From Xiphydria camelus (Eukaryota; Arthropoda; Insecta; Hymenoptera; Xiphydriidae), in assembly GCA_963678675.1 (NCBI GenBank), contig OY783198.1, positions 17,470,684 to 17,534,683 of the forward strand: a stretch of 64,000 nt of DNA, in the 5' to 3' direction. Every line of letters begins with the position of its first letter. The stretch's first letter is position 1. Both the position numbers and the translations under genes were made by a program. Under the pieces are notes generated by a model. That model did not search any database, had not been told where the DNA came from, and was given only the letters and a program-made list of their open reading frames with translations. Positions 1 through 11,098 of this stretch are shown piece by piece.

Positions 1-515
1 TTGTCGTTAGTCGAAGAATAATTAACCTTATAGATTACGATATACTTCACTCACGACGTATCAACGACGATTTGAAGTCGTAATTTTTCGTAATCTAGGT
101 TTAAATATGTTGACGGCTGCCTATAATCGTTTCGTCGAGAGACGAACATTTTCCTCGATACTCTGCTGCCAACGCATCCAACAAGCCTGCAGGCATGGGT
201 ATGCGACATGCTTGTGGCAACGCGAATAATAGCTATCCGCCGTGTAGTGTCGCGTCGCGCGAGCGCGTAGTCCTTTCACCGTGAGTCAATCCGATCTGAG
301 TCATTCATTGCCATTCATATGATTAAACCTGCAATTATTCGATGACGTCAATTGGTCGAACTCGTGGATCCTCTGCCATCGAGACGTCGGAGCAAAAGAA
401 CCATTTAATTGTGCTAGCGAGACTCGTCTATTTCTCGAAAGAAACTTAAGTGACGAGTCGATTGGCGCGCGAAGACTCACGTTCAAACGAATACGAGACA
501 TTCACTCACACACTG
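1..515. other. Left flank, no gene recognised
   Basis: I see no convincing coding exon, RNA gene or bounded repeat here. A short open frame lies on the minus strand at 301-501, but it has no recognisable motif and no supporting splice context. Confidence 0.4.
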
Positions 516-825
516 AGAAAAAAAATTTTTCGTCACTCACAGTGTCAAATACTCGGTTTCATGGGCGTCCTCGACGCATGTGAAATCATCTTTCACACAC
601 CAATTCGTGAAAAGTTGCGCAGTGCGTGAAATAACCTGCGCAGTGCGTGAAATCGTCAACCTCGTATTTGACACTAAGGGCCGGTTTTACCAACACGGTA
701 TAAACGCGGTATAGCGCTATACTGAGAATAACCAGCAATAAGCCTTATGGTTATTCTCAGTATAGCGCTATACCGCGTTTATACCTGTTGGTAAAACCGG
801 CCCTTAGTGACAAAAAATAGAATTC
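516..825. repeat. Imperfect inverted repeat with a short tandem repeat inside
   Basis: The arm near 530-555 (TTTTTCGTCAC, then GTGTCAAATAC) is matched in inverted order by GTATTTGACAC near 664-674 and GTGACAAAAA near 807-817. The right arm is interrupted by a separate MITE at 677-804. Between the arms the unit GCGCAGTGCGTGAAAT occurs twice, near 615 and 637. The left edge also carries the CACTGAGAAAAAAA end seen again at 1786, so this may be a relative of that element. Confidence 0.5.
677..804. mobile_element. Foldback MITE with AGGGCCGG ends, TA-flanked
   Basis: The element is almost entirely two inverted arms (AGGGCCGGTTTTACCAAC... and its reverse complement) around a short loop. TA lies on both sides, at 675-676 and 805-806. 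Removing the element and one TA rejoins the arm of the surrounding repeat as GACAC-TA-GTGAC, which supports a real insertion. Confidence 0.75.
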
Positions 826-1288
826 GTTATTCGGTTGTTTCGCGCCCTCATAACGAAAATAAATATGGTTAAAATGACAAAACGCATCTATCTGGTCAAA
901 CGAGTTTAGTTATTCTAACCAAAATACTAGTAAGTTGAACCAAATGTTTAGTTATTCTAACTGCGTGTTTAGTTATTTTAACCAGAAAATGGTAAGTCTA
1001 ACCAGACATAGAGAGGAACCACATTTTTCACCAAACGGTTTGGTAACGGTCTCCAGAATTTTTGTTAAATTGATCAGGCTTTTTTCTCAGTACGGTTACA
1101 GATGTGTTATTTTAGAAGTAAAGATTTATAATAATTAGATTATATAGAAATATTCCATGAAATATGTAATTATGTTAAATTTGCATTTTCATCTGGTTTA
1201 TACTGAACATCCATCAGATATTCATATAATGAAAAAAAAATTTAGTTGTTTCAACCAAATTGTTTAGTTGAAGGTTAAATTTCATTAA
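826..1288. other. Stretch rich in TTTAGTTA-type motifs, no gene
   Basis: Variants of TTTAGTTATTCTAACC recur between about 860 and 1050 and again near 1245-1265. The same motif is used inside the element at 1786-2281 and, as GGTTA variants, near 2510-2640. It looks like decayed copies of the same repeat family. No coding exon is recognised. Confidence 0.35.
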
Positions 1289-1593
1289 CCCCTTCCTGCA
1301 TCTTGTACCATATAATGGCACATGCACTGATACCTATCTGATGTGTGCTACCATCTGTTATAAATCGTTTTAAATCTTCTCGACTGCAATATATATAAAA
1401 AAGTTATATGTATTAGTAGTCAATTATACGTACTTTATTGTTCCTACATATGGTGTACCATATATGGTATAAATAATTTTTTTAAATAAATATTTATTTT
1501 TTAATAAATATTTTTTTTAATTATCTTTCTGATGAATAATAGGGGCAAAGCTGTCATGTTTTTTGGAATTTACAAAAATCATACAGAAAGGGG
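1289..1593. mobile_element. piggyBac-type MITE, TTAA-flanked
   Basis: TTAA stands at 1285-1288 and 1594-1597. The ends are CCCCTTCCTGCAT and, inverted, CCCCTTTCTGTAT. TTAA duplication with C-rich ends is the hallmark of piggyBac elements. There is no coding capacity, so it is a non-autonomous copy. Confidence 0.7.
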
Positions 1594-1785
1594 TTAAATT
1601 AACCATTGTGTGTTTGGTTGGATACATGTAATTGGAATTACTACATTGTTTCGTTACATTCAATAAAATTCGTCCTGTGTGTAGGTACAGTTAATTCAAC
1701 TGTATTGCTTTATTAAGGTAATCCGAGTTGGTTTGTTTCAACAAAAGTTTTTGTCAGGTGAATGGTTAAAGTATAGTGTTAATTA

Positions 1786-2281
1786 CACTGAGAAAAAAAA
1801 GCACTCGATTTAACTAAATTTTGAGTTTATGGGCGGTTAACTAAATATATAGTTATTTGGACAAATGTTTAGTTAACAGCTAAACGTCAAGTTACTCCAA
1901 CTAAATTTTAGTTTCTTAAACTACATATTTGAGGGGGTCAGAAGCCAAGGGGTCCAAGTAGAAATACAAGTTTTCCGAGATGCTCCACATTAAAATATTC
2001 TTGTCCTTTAAAAATACCTGCAATTTCTTTGCCTCAAATATATAAGCTATATGAACTATTCATACACCTTATACACTTGAGGCAAAGGAAAATTGCAGGT
2101 ATTTTTAAAGAACAAGAATACTTTAATGTGGAGCATCTCGGAAAACTTGTATTTCTACTTGGACCCCTTGGCTTCTTACCCCCTCATTTGTTGAGATAAC
2201 TATATTATTTAGTTAGCCGCCAGTGAGGTTGAAGTTGGCAAAATTTAGTTAAATCAAACGATTTTTTTTCTCACGATCAGT
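1786..2281. mobile_element. Terminal-inverted-repeat element, CACTGAGAAAAAAA ends
   Basis: The left end (CACTGAGAAAAAAAA, then GATTTAACTAAATTTTG) is matched in inverted order by the right end (CAAAATTTAGTTAAATC, then TTTTTTTTCTCACGATCAGT). Both inner flanks contain GTTAACTAAATA-type motifs. It has been interrupted by the foldback at 1931-2185. No coding capacity. Confidence 0.6.
1931..2185. mobile_element. Nested foldback element with GAGGGGGT ends
   Basis: Long, nearly perfect arms (GAGGGGGTCAGAAGCCAAGG... and its reverse complement ending ACCCCCTC) enclose a loop of about 40 bases. ATTT lies on both sides and may be the target duplication. It sits inside the element at 1786-2281 and so inserted later. 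Confidence 0.7.
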
Positions 2282-3418
2282 ATAATAATTAAATGTCCAT
2301 TGAGCGTCTACCAATATCCAAAAATGGAGATAATCCTCGATCCTACCTCGTAAAGAAAGCGAGATGCGAAAAAAGTGTTTAAACAAAAGTTGTCTAACTC
2401 AAAAGTTGTCTAAATTTTCTGTCATATCTAAAGAAGATATGACATTTATGGGTTAATATTGAGGATTACACTCTTGATGGCACTGATGATGAGAAAAATG
2501 ATGAGTAATGTTAACCAAACGTTCGGTTAATATGTGATTGGCAAAATATTTTTATTTCGACAACGAATGTTTGGTTACGACAAATAAATATTGGTTGTGA
2601 CAATGCATTATTTAAAAAATATCTGGTTAGGACAATTAAACACTTGTTACAATAAAAATATTTTGTCGTTCACATCAATCAAGCATCTAGTTAACATTAT
2701 TAATTGTTTTTCTGCGTGTAATCTTTTAAACAAATCCACATTTATACACTTAAATGCTTTTCTCTCCAGACCACCATCTTTAAAATCGACTCCTAGGGTA
2801 ATTTCTTCTTTTTCTCATAGGACTCTCTGCATAGCGATAAAATATCAAACGGATACACAGAAATATACAACATCCCGTGAAAACACGTCATGAAAACACG
2901 ACTACAGATTCGTGGAGTAGAGACTAATAACAGTATACGTATAATTCTTAAGAAGCCCACGTCAAATCCTCTCTCCGAGTTAAGGCGTAGCTGTCAGGCG
3001 TGTATCGCGCGTTCCCAGGGCTCCGCTTTCATATGGTTTTTTTATGTCATAAGGGGACACATACCGGGTGTTCGTTAATTTTTCCTAATTAAACTCAATC
3101 GAGGTTAACGCACCGCAGCTTAACCCTAGTTTACCAAATCCAGCACCCCCATCGGCCGGCGTGTCTCTCCAGAGCCGCGAGGAGAGAGCACACACACACA
3201 CACATAACGTATTTAATATCGTTAGGATGCAGGCGGACGCGGGTGTCCGTGCGTTCGAAAGGCGGAGACCGACACAATCCATAACGAACGAGAGGGAGCA
3301 TATTCTTACATCGTTCCCACCACGTGCGACTTCGTGACTGTCATCGGGGTGTAACGAGCACGCAGGAGATAAAAAGAAATATGTAAGACCAAAACTCGAT
3401 AGAAAAAGACAATTAGGA
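2282..3418. other. No gene recognised
   Basis: About 1.1 kb without a recognisable exon or bounded element. GGTTA-type motifs near 2510-2640 echo the repeat at 840-1050, and a short CA run lies at 3189-3203. Open frames at 2591-2893 and 2890-3078 have no domain and no splice support. Confidence 0.35.
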
Positions 3419-4165
3419 AATCCACTAAATTTTTATTTTAAAATCATTTAATTCTACTCTTGATATTCAATATATTTAAAAAAATTAATTTTAACGCTGA
3501 AATTTGGTGATGAATTTAACATACAAAATTTTATGTTCGAGGAAATCATCTAAATTATTACATTAAGATCAACTCTGATTCTATTTATTATATCAAATAT
3601 TTCGTAAAAACAGTCAATTTTAACGCAAAAATTGTATGGTCGATGAATTTAACATTAAAGGTTTTATGTTCCAGGAGGTCCACCAAACTTTCGTGTTAAA
3701 ATCATTTGATTTTGTTTATTGTACCGAATATGTTATAAAAAGAGTCAATTTTAACGCAAGAATTGGGTGGACGATGATTGGAACATAAAAGATTTTGTGT
3801 TCCAGGAAATCATTCAAATTGTTACATTAAAATCAACTCTTATTCTATTTGTTGCATCAAATATTTTGTAAAAAAAAGTCGATTTTAACGCAAAAATTGT
3901 ATGGACGATGAATTTAATATAAAAAATTTTATGTTCCAGAAGGTTCACCAAACTTTCATGTTAAAATCATTTTATACTGTTTATTATAGCAGATGGTATT
4001 TAAAAAGTCAATTTTTTAACGCAAAAATTTGGTACACAATAATTTAAACATAAAAGATTTTATATTCCAGGAAGTCCATAATATTCTTATGTTTAAATCA
4101 TCTGATTCTTTTTCTCATATCGAATATGTTGTAAAAAAAAGTTGATTTTAGCGCCAAAATTGGAA
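3419..4165. repeat. About 5.5 tandem copies of a 131-bp satellite
   Basis: The motif TTAACGC (TTAGCGC in the last copy) recurs at 3491, 3620, 3751, 3885, 4016 and 4148, spacings of 129, 131, 134, 131 and 132. Each unit contains AATTTTAACGC, a block near TTTTATGTTCCAGG and a block near TTAAAATCA. Units are diverged, so the array is old. Confidence 0.85.
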
Positions 4166-4170
4166 AATAA

Positions 4171-4524
4171 AATTCTCTGCTGTAACATATTATGCTACTA
4201 CACAAAACAGCTGTTGATTAATTTTGCTGTTAACTTCGAATAAAAGTTACTAATATTGCAAAAAATAATACGTAGCCCGGCGAGATATGCTGTTTAAAAA
4301 ATAAAATACAAATACGACATGTATCTGAATTTGTGTACAAAGTAAATAAAGCGAATATTGTTCTTATACAAAGGTAACCTACACCTATATATTAATGGTT
4401 GCATGTTCAAAAGGACACACACACAATACTTTTACAATAGCTTTACAAAACAAAAACGAATAACGGACCAGAAACGTACTTATTTACTTTTCCCTTTAAT
4501 GATGCAACCATAGACGCATGCTAA
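4171..4524. other. No gene recognised
   Basis: Low-complexity AT-rich DNA between the satellite and the composite element; nothing identifiable. Confidence 0.35.
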
Positions 4525-4764
4525 AGGTGCCCATTCACGTACAGACGGACTGCAGTCCATGAATTGATAGATCTAATCTGCAGTTTCGAACTGCCATTGA
4601 ACACACACATTCAGTTCAACTTAACCGTTGCGATCTGAAGGCCATCGCCGGACAGTCCAAGGACTGCAGGCCGCCGCATTAAGGTTGTACACCCGAGACA
4701 CAATACACGTAAAAATTTTGGACGCTCTGGGTTAGCGTTACGCTCAGTAAAGGTCAATCAGTAA

Positions 4765-4905
4765 GGCCCAGTTGTACAATGTAAGTTCAAAGCCGGTTCA
4801 GCTTGAACCGCCGTTCTTGGTATATTATGTGTGACACAAAATATACCAAGAACGGCGGTTCAAGCTGAACCGACTCTGAACTTACATACATTGTACAACT
4901 GGGCC
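4765..4905. mobile_element. Foldback MITE, GGCCCAGTTGTACAATG ends, TAA-flanked
   Basis: TAA occurs at 4762-4764 and 4906-4908. The arms (GGCCCAGTTGTACAATGTAA... and reverse complement) cover nearly the whole element, with a short loop at TATGTGTGACACA. It is nested in the 4525-7399 element. Confidence 0.8.
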
Positions 4906-5447
4906 TAAAAGGTCCGAGTTGAAGCAAAAACTTTTGGTGAGGTACAGTCTCGTTCTATCCACGCACACCTAAAAGTACAATACATGAATACGTACGCATA
5001 CAAGTAACGCCGGATGGTGGCGATTCAACCTCTTCGTCTGCTCCCTTACCTCGTTTAGGCTGTGCTCTGTTTTCTGTTGCCAAGTTGGCGCTCTCAAATC
5101 AGTCGTCCCGGCCATTGAGCAAAATAAATGAACTTTCACTAATTATTTCTCGATAACCAAACGGTCAATTATTTTCGTCTTTTTTGCTGTATTCATTGAT
5201 ACTTTTTCTACACTATATGTTTCATTTCATTGAAAAATATCGAGCCGTTGATTTAAAAAAAATTTAAATAGATGAAGTCCCATCTAAACGCATGTAAATT
5301 TAATTATTTTCAAAAATGTATAACTAAAGTTTGAGACGGTCAATCGTCGTCGGGTTTCGCTCATTTTGTAATTAATTTTTTGAACTATCTACCATAAAAA
5401 TTTTCTAAAAATATGTCGAAGTGACCAGTCACGGGTGTACAACCTTA

Positions 5448-5783
5448 AGGCCGCTACACACGGTCCGGCGGGCCTCTCAGTTCTGACTGAAGAGTCCGTC
5501 TGGAGGTCGGTCGCCGGATGGACTGCCTCTCCATACATTCAGGTTTCAGTCAATAAACTGAAAACATGACAGCATCACAGGTGGCGAGACCATACACACG
5601 CTCAGATCTGCCTGCGCCCTCGTCAGGTCTGCCCGTGGACGAACGTAGTTTTGATTTTCCTTAGGCCGCCTGAACAGTCTCAACTGACAGGTAGACCGGA
5701 ACGTACACACTATCCGGCGACCGGCCTTCAGGCGGACTGTTCAGTCAGAACTGACAGGCCCGCCGGATCGTGTGTAGCCACCT
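5448..5783. mobile_element. GC-rich MITE with AGGCCGCTACACACGG ends, TTA-flanked
   Basis: TTA at 5445-5447 and 5784-5786. The inverted ends read GCTACACACG-TCCGGCGGGCC on both sides and continue inward through CAGTTCTGACTGAA-CAGTCCG-type sequence. Its base composition is much more GC-rich than the surroundings. A 63-codon open frame at 5651 is only the translated arm. Confidence 0.7.
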
Positions 5784-5908
5784 TTATTCGCCATACACAC
5801 ACAGTTCAGACTGAAGGCGGGATCGCTAAAAGTTCATCATAGTGCAGTCAATCTAGACATTGGATATATGGTGTACAAGAAATTGGGCTTCAGAGCATGA
5901 AAATTACA

Positions 5909-7130
5909 CCAATCGATAGCTGGAGGTCCCAATATTAACATATCAAAATGTATCATCTGTCAAAATTCTCGGGAAAATTTATAATTAATTAAAAACTATC
6001 GAAGTTTTGGCCCTAAGCTACTTTAATCATTCATTTCTTCTATATTATTTATTCAATCAAAAAAATGAAGCTATCAATTTGTAGCGGGGAAAATTTACTA
6101 TAAAATTGATGCGAGAACCTACATGACAAAAGGCACGGTTAATTTATAATACTTTTTTGAAGTAATTTCTGAGCATTTTTCGCCAAGCAATCAGCTGTTC
6201 CCATGGCAACCACATAATACGCGCCATGCGCAGCTTATTGTACTTTCGTACACAAGGACTTTCAATAGAGAGGAATTTTGAAATATTTAAGTTCTTTCGT
6301 GTCATTCGTAGTCGCAAGATTGAAGCTCTTGAATTTGTGTAAGAATAATTGTATCGTGCTAAGCATGTCTCATCCACTATATTTTGCTGACCGACTTCGA
6401 AAACCGCGTTTAAAAAAAAACGCGTTTAAAGTTTCAAGAGCACTTTACCCATAGTAAAAATTTTTTTGCAAATGTGCATATAACTTCGAGAATGAGAATG
6501 AGATTTTTCGTGTACTCTTACTACTGTCAATTGTTCTAAACACTTCCACTTATCGTCCTTTTTCAACTTGCTTTTGGCAATTAAACTGTTGATACCTTTT
6601 TCTTTCACAACACTTATTTGCTCGCCATTGTCCAGTGTTGCATCACAAATAAAACAATATAGTGGATGAAACATGTTTAGCACGATACAATTATTCTTAC
6701 ACAAATTCAAGAGCTTCAATCTTGCGACTACGAACGACATGGAAGAACTTAAATATTTCGAAATTCCTCTCTATTGAAAGTCTCGGTGTACGAAAGTACA
6801 ATAAGCCGCGCATGGCGCGTATTATGTGGTTGCCATGAGAACAGCTGATTGCTTGGCGAAAAATGCTCAGAAATTACTTCAAAAAATTATTATAAATTAA
6901 CCGTGCATTTTGTCATGTAAGTTCTCGCATCAATTTTATAGTAAATTTTCCCCGCTACTAATTGGTAGTTTCATTTATTTGATTGAGTAAATAATATAGG
7001 AGAAATGTGAATGATTAAAGTGGCTTAGGGCCAACATTTCAATACTTTTTAATTAATTATAAATTTTCCCGAGAATTGACAGATGATACATTTTGATATA
7101 TTAATATTGGGGCCTCCAGCTATCGATTGG
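5909..7130. mobile_element. Large foldback (palindromic) element, arms about 475 bp
   Basis: CCAATCGATAGCTGGAGG at 5909 is mirrored by CCTCCAGCTATCGATTGG ending at 7130. Similarity continues inward to CACTATATTG-type sequence near 6383 and 6655, leaving a spacer of about 270 bp. The arms differ by scattered substitutions and small indels, so it is not an assembly-made mirror. The spacer carries part of a degenerate reading frame (6426-6740). Confidence 0.8.
6426..6740 (-). pseudogene. Degenerate repeat-borne open frame with a C-x2-C module
   Basis: About 100 codons read on the minus strand from the spacer of the palindrome. The readable core is CFICDATLDNGEQ, then VVKEKGINSLIAKS, KLKKDDKWKCLEQL and VRVHEKSHSH. 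This Cys-x2-Cys ... KGxxxL ... Leu ... VHxxC/S layout resembles a module I recall from many uncharacterised, repetitive insect open frames, probably transposon-related, but I cannot name the family. There is no good start, no further domain, and the frame overlaps the element's arm at both ends. I infer a fragment of a mobile-element protein rather than a host gene. Confidence 0.4.
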
Positions 7131-7402
7131 CGCCGCTCGAATGAAGCATCAACCGCCCGAGCACCGTATATAGGTACCCCTGGAGTGCAACTGACAGAAA
7201 ATTATTCACATCAATGAAAGTTTAGCACGACAGGCTTGGACTGCAGATTAACCGACACACACACACAGTTTTCTAACAGTTTTGACGAACTGCAAGCACA
7301 GACCTGCTAGGGATCTGTACGTGTATTGTGACATTTGGGCTGAAGGCGGGATCGCTCAAAGTTCGTGACTGCAGTCCGCCTGTACGTGAATAGGCACCAT
7401 AA

Positions 7403-8532
7403 GGTACACGTGATATAGGTCATAAAAAGAACGAGAGGTAACACTAAAGAATTAAAAAATTGATTCAGCATTATCAGCTACGATTTATCTTCATAAAAAA
7501 TAATAATTATCTATCAATACCTATATCAATTAAAGTAAAGAATCGGATATTAGTTCGTCAAATAATTCTACGTTATAAACGAATAAATCTGATTTTATGG
7601 TCAATGCGCAATGATAAACTTCGATTGATTTAAAAGTCTTCTAAAATCTAAAGATTTTTTTTATATACGCCAGCTGTACCGAGTTAAATTTAACCCAATC
7701 ACCTATAGGAAATGTGCTAACGCGAACGAGAACGTCGACCGTAACACGGGTTCCCCCCGATTGAAAGCATCCTGTCGCACACACTCTCTATCATTCGACG
7801 TATTGGACATCGAACCTACTCTTTTCCTGTCGACGCATACCGAATCGAGACGAGGAAATCCGACGTATAGGAATCGTGTGAGTTCGAGCGAGAGCGCCTG
7901 CACTATTAACTCTGATGAACGCATAAGAGCTTCTCTGTCACACACTTCGACTGTATAAATTCGGGAAAAACAGAGACCCCCACGAAAACATTGTGTATCT
8001 GAGATGTATAAAAAAAGCATTTCAAATATATTTCATGTAACAAATAGTAAAACTACATACGCTTTTGCCGCTTTTTTCAAACTTCGCGAGTACTTGAAAT
8101 ATATTTTTCATCTATTTTTTAAATATATTTTGAACGTACAAAGAAAACATATTAGCTGCCTTAGAAAATTTAAAATACATTTTTTTATTAATAGATATAT
8201 ACACTTAAAACGTATTAAAAATATATAGACTATATTTTAAGTCCTTGCGAAGTATACAAAAAAAATGGTAAAAACGTATCTATATATTTTAAATACTCGT
8301 TACATAACTTAAAATTTTCTTTTTATATTTTAAATATATATCGTTTTTGCGGAGGAAATGTGTTTTATATTGGGTTTCCCCTTGTTCTTCTTTGTTCCAC
8401 GATCTTGTTCGATCGTGTTAACCCTTAATTTGGCAGATGTTAATAAAACATTTTTAGTGGGATAATTATGTTTGTTTTAATCAATTGGGGCTTACCGACT
8501 ACATTTATGATAAGAAATTAAAATTTCAACCG
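7403..8532. other. No gene recognised
   Basis: 7400-7700 is AT-rich and 8000-8350 is very AT-rich with TATATTTTAAA-type runs. 7720-7960 is less AT-rich and has overlapping open frames on both strands (7703-8020 minus, 7761-7958 plus), but neither shows a domain or splice signals that make a gene. Confidence 0.35.
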
Positions 8533-8978
8533 ATAGGAATGAATTTATTAATTATAGGGGAGAGGTCCGTAAGAGCCGCTTCACACGTGCCGGATAAACG
8601 CGCCCGGCCCCGAGCCGGCGCCGGGCCGGCTGCGACAACCCTCTTCACACGTATAGCCGGTTTTTCCCGGTCGCCACTGCGCTACTACCGTATGTCCCAG
8701 GCCCCGATAGCCAAGTTTTGTCACTACGAGCGCACTGTGCCGTCACGCGGTGGAGTTAGGAAACATCACAGTGACCTTATCGTGCGTGCCCCCGCGGACG
8801 TCACAGTGGCGACACGGAGTGGCAACGGCGAGTGAGGTTACTGTGACTGCACAGCGATCGTCACTACAACAGCACTGTGCAGTCACGCGGTGCGCTTTCA
8901 AAATAAAAAATTGTCGGTATGTAGATTTTGCAAAAAGGGAACGCACACAGTGACTTTACCCGCTTAGAGGTGTCGCTT

Positions 8979-9090
8979 CTTTCTTTTTTTTTTCCGTGCC
9001 CCACCGGGATTTGAACCTGCGATCTTTGGAATATCCTAGGCCAGATGCCTCGAGACTGGGAAACGTTTTCGCATTACGCCACCGACTCTT
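8979..9090 (-). mobile_element. tRNA-derived retrosequence (SINE-like), minus strand
   Basis: Read on the minus strand it contains an A-box-like GTGGCGTAATGCG (9070-9082) and a consensus B-box GGTTCAAATCC (9007-9017), followed by GGTGGGGCACGG and an A-rich tail (T run at about 8981-8993 on +). The T-stem does not pair properly and the body is about 20 nt longer than an ordinary tRNA, so a working tRNA is unlikely. CGCAGGTTC before the B-box resembles tRNA-Ser. Confidence 0.45.
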
Positions 9091-9432
9091 CGAGAGATGT
9101 TGGTCGACTCCAGTCATATATAGAAACCGGACATGACAGTGATTGCTCTCGAAGGTTCTCGTTAAATTTTCTAAAATAATTTGATATGTTCTTTTTCAAA
9201 ACAGTAGCGATTATGATAATTATCCATTCACTATTTATAGTAGAATATTCGTCAAGAATCATGTTAAAGTTAACCATTAGCGCCAAGCGTCTTATGTATA
9301 GGACGGCCATTTGGAATTTTTTTCTCATAACCTCTGAGTAACAAATCATGCAATTTTCGTAAAGAAAAGCCACCAGAAATTTTAATTTGGGCTTTAATGG
9401 GTTAAGTTCACGATGGAATTTTTGTATTATTA

Positions 9433-9963
9433 GGTGTTGGAATTAATTTGTAGCGTCGATCTTAACAATAAATGGCACGCAGGTAGTACAGTATTTCGTT
9501 GTTACCGACAGTAATGTAATATCGTAAACATCACAATTTAATTGTAAGAATTCTTTATACATAAGTGTTTGACATGAGTCTTGATGGACTAATGCCTCCA
9601 AATCATTATCTTCAAATTTACTCGGCTCCTTGTCATCCAAGTCGAAATCACCAGCTTTAAAACGTGCAAACCACTTCCGACGCGTTTGCTCGCAGCTAGA
9701 GCATGTACACTTCCACTAAATACGTAGCTGCACTTTTGTTCATATTAAAATAATGAAGCAAAACTCCCCGCAAGAACACTTTATTCGGCACAAATTTTGA
9801 TATATTCAATAATCTATTATAAAATGTTGTTATTTATGATTTGAAAAAAGGTTATGTACCAACCAAGTTGGGAGTTGACTTATCACCAGTAGGAAAACGT
9901 CTTAAAAGTTTGGGCACGATCATATTTTTTCATTAAAAAACGCTACGAATTAATTCCAACACC
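9433..9963. mobile_element. Deleted mariner element, TA-flanked
   Basis: The ends GGTGTTGGAATTAATT-TGTAGCG (9433-9455) and their inverted partner (9941-9963) differ at one position, and TA lies at 9431-9432 and 9964-9965. At 531 bp it is far below a full mariner (about 1.3 kb). It keeps the 5' part of the transposase on the minus strand. Confidence 0.85.
9443..9770 (-). pseudogene. mariner transposase N-terminal fragment
   Basis: On the minus strand, from about 9770 downwards, the translated pieces LLHYFNMNKSAA, KWFARFKAGDFDLDDKEPS and KFEDNDLEALVHQDSCQT match the N-terminal helix-turn-helix region and linker of mariner transposases (family knowledge: RW-FARFRxGDFDLEDxxRSGRPxxFEDexLeALL). 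The usual RSGRP stretch is missing, the frame between the pieces is disturbed, and the catalytic DDD domain is absent, so the protein is dead. It lies wholly inside the 531-bp TA-flanked element. Confidence 0.8.
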
Positions 9964-10096
9964 TAATATATAATTTTAAATTTTTATTGAACAATTTGGA
10001 TTTTTTAAAAGATTAAGTCACGGTGGCGTCACAGTAACGTCACCCAGTGACAATCACTCCGTGGCATCCCAGTAACGTATGAGTAATGGCCTTTAC

Positions 10097-10222
10097 ACGT
10101 GAAAAAACGTAAGCAGTAACAGTAAGGATTGACCAATCAGAAATATCATTCTTACAGAATTATGCTTAAACAGGCTTTCTGATTGGTCAATCCTTACTGT
10201 TACTGCTTACGTTTTTTCACGT
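10097..10222. repeat. Short foldback element
   Basis: Arms ACGTGAAAAAACGTAAGC... with GGATTGACCAATCAGAAA are mirrored almost perfectly around a loop of about 30 bases. ATGAGTAATGGCCTT before it and ATGATGGCCTT after it form an imperfect direct repeat, possibly the target duplication. Confidence 0.65.
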
Positions 10223-10339
10223 ATGATGGCCTTAACGTCACTCGGTGACAATCACGCGGTGGCGGCACAGTGCAGCTCCCGTGCCAACACGGCGTGCTGC
10301 CACCGCGTGACGCTCGGGTGAAAGTCACGCTTGGCTATC

Positions 10340-11098
10340 GGGGGGAGAATTCGAGCAAGAGTGCCGATACATACCGTATGTCCCACTCTGTACGGGCCAG
10401 TTTGAAGTTACATTCGGTGAGGCTTGGTCGGTACTTCAGTCATTTAATACCGGTAGAAGTCGAGTCGGTAGTTAGAGTTGGTGTCAATTCGGGTGATCGA
10501 AGCGTCTAACTTCGAAATTATGAATTTGTGAATAATGGAAATTACTCACCATTATTCACAAATTCATAATTTCGAAGTTAGACGCTTCGATCACCCGGAT
10601 TGACACCAACTCTAACTACCGACTCGACTTCTACCGGTATTAAATGACTCGAGTACCGACCAAGCCTCCCCGAAGGTAACTTCAAACTGGCCCGTACAGA
10701 GTGGGTCATACGGTATGGCCGATAACTTGAAATTTGACTTCGGCAGTGTTTGCCGACGGTCGAGTCTTTGATAGTTAAAATTGGCTTGAGAAGAGTGCGC
10801 TGTCTATGCTGCGTGAGAGCGAAAAGTGTCAAACGTCTGATTTCCCGATAGCTGTCAATTCGGGAGATCGCAGTATTGAATAATAGACGAAACACTTTTA
10901 TCTCCCGAACTGACAGTTATCGGGAAATCAGACGTTTAGCACTTTTCGCTCTCACGCAGCACACACAGCGCACTCTTCCCAAGTCAACTCTAACTATCAA
11001 ATTCTCGACCGTCGGCAAACACTACCGAAGTTAAATTTCAAGTTATCGGCCATAGGTATCAGCACTCTTGCTCGAATTCTCCTGGGACATACGGTATC
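10340..11098. repeat. Compound foldback of the CAGTATGTCCC-related family
   Basis: Three nested levels of inverted repeat are visible. Outer arms lie at about 10340-10384 and 11055-11098 (GAATTCGAGCAAGAGTGC / reverse). One hairpin spans about 10373-10715 with GTTAGAGTTGGTGTCAATTC in its arm. A second spans about 10716-11052 with TTGACTTCGGCAGTG and GAGAGCGAAAAGTG in its arm. The same blocks recur at 21780-21930, 35195-35426, 37161-37557 and 41227-41625. Confidence 0.65.

Larger units (their letters stand above)
4525..7399. mobile_element. Composite PIF/Harbinger-type element, TAA-flanked, with nested insertions
   Basis: TAA lies at 4522-4524 and 7400-7402. The ends are AGGTGCCCATTCACGTACAG and its inverted partner (CTGTACGTGAATAGGCACCA), followed on both sides by CGGACTGCAGTC-type sequence. 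A 3-bp TAA/TTA duplication is characteristic of PIF/Harbinger elements. It holds at least three later insertions, at 4765-4905, 5448-5783 and 5909-7130. No transposase was recognised, so it is presumably a non-autonomous element enlarged by the insertions. Confidence 0.65.

Noticed and set aside
3419..4165. CRISPR-like regularly spaced repeats
   Set aside because: The 131-bp units are similar throughout with no unique spacers; it is a satellite.
7703..8020. 105-codon minus-strand open frame with a 65-codon plus-strand frame over it
   Set aside because: No domain, no splice context and frames on both strands, as expected of a locally GC-richer patch.
8485..8835. 116-codon frame rich in Arg, Ala and Pro
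   Set aside because: It is the translated GC-rich terminal repeat of the element at 8576.
8979..9090. A functional tRNA gene
   Set aside because: A- and B-box-like sequences are present, but the T-stem does not pair, the length is wrong and an A-rich tail follows, so a retrosequence is more likely.
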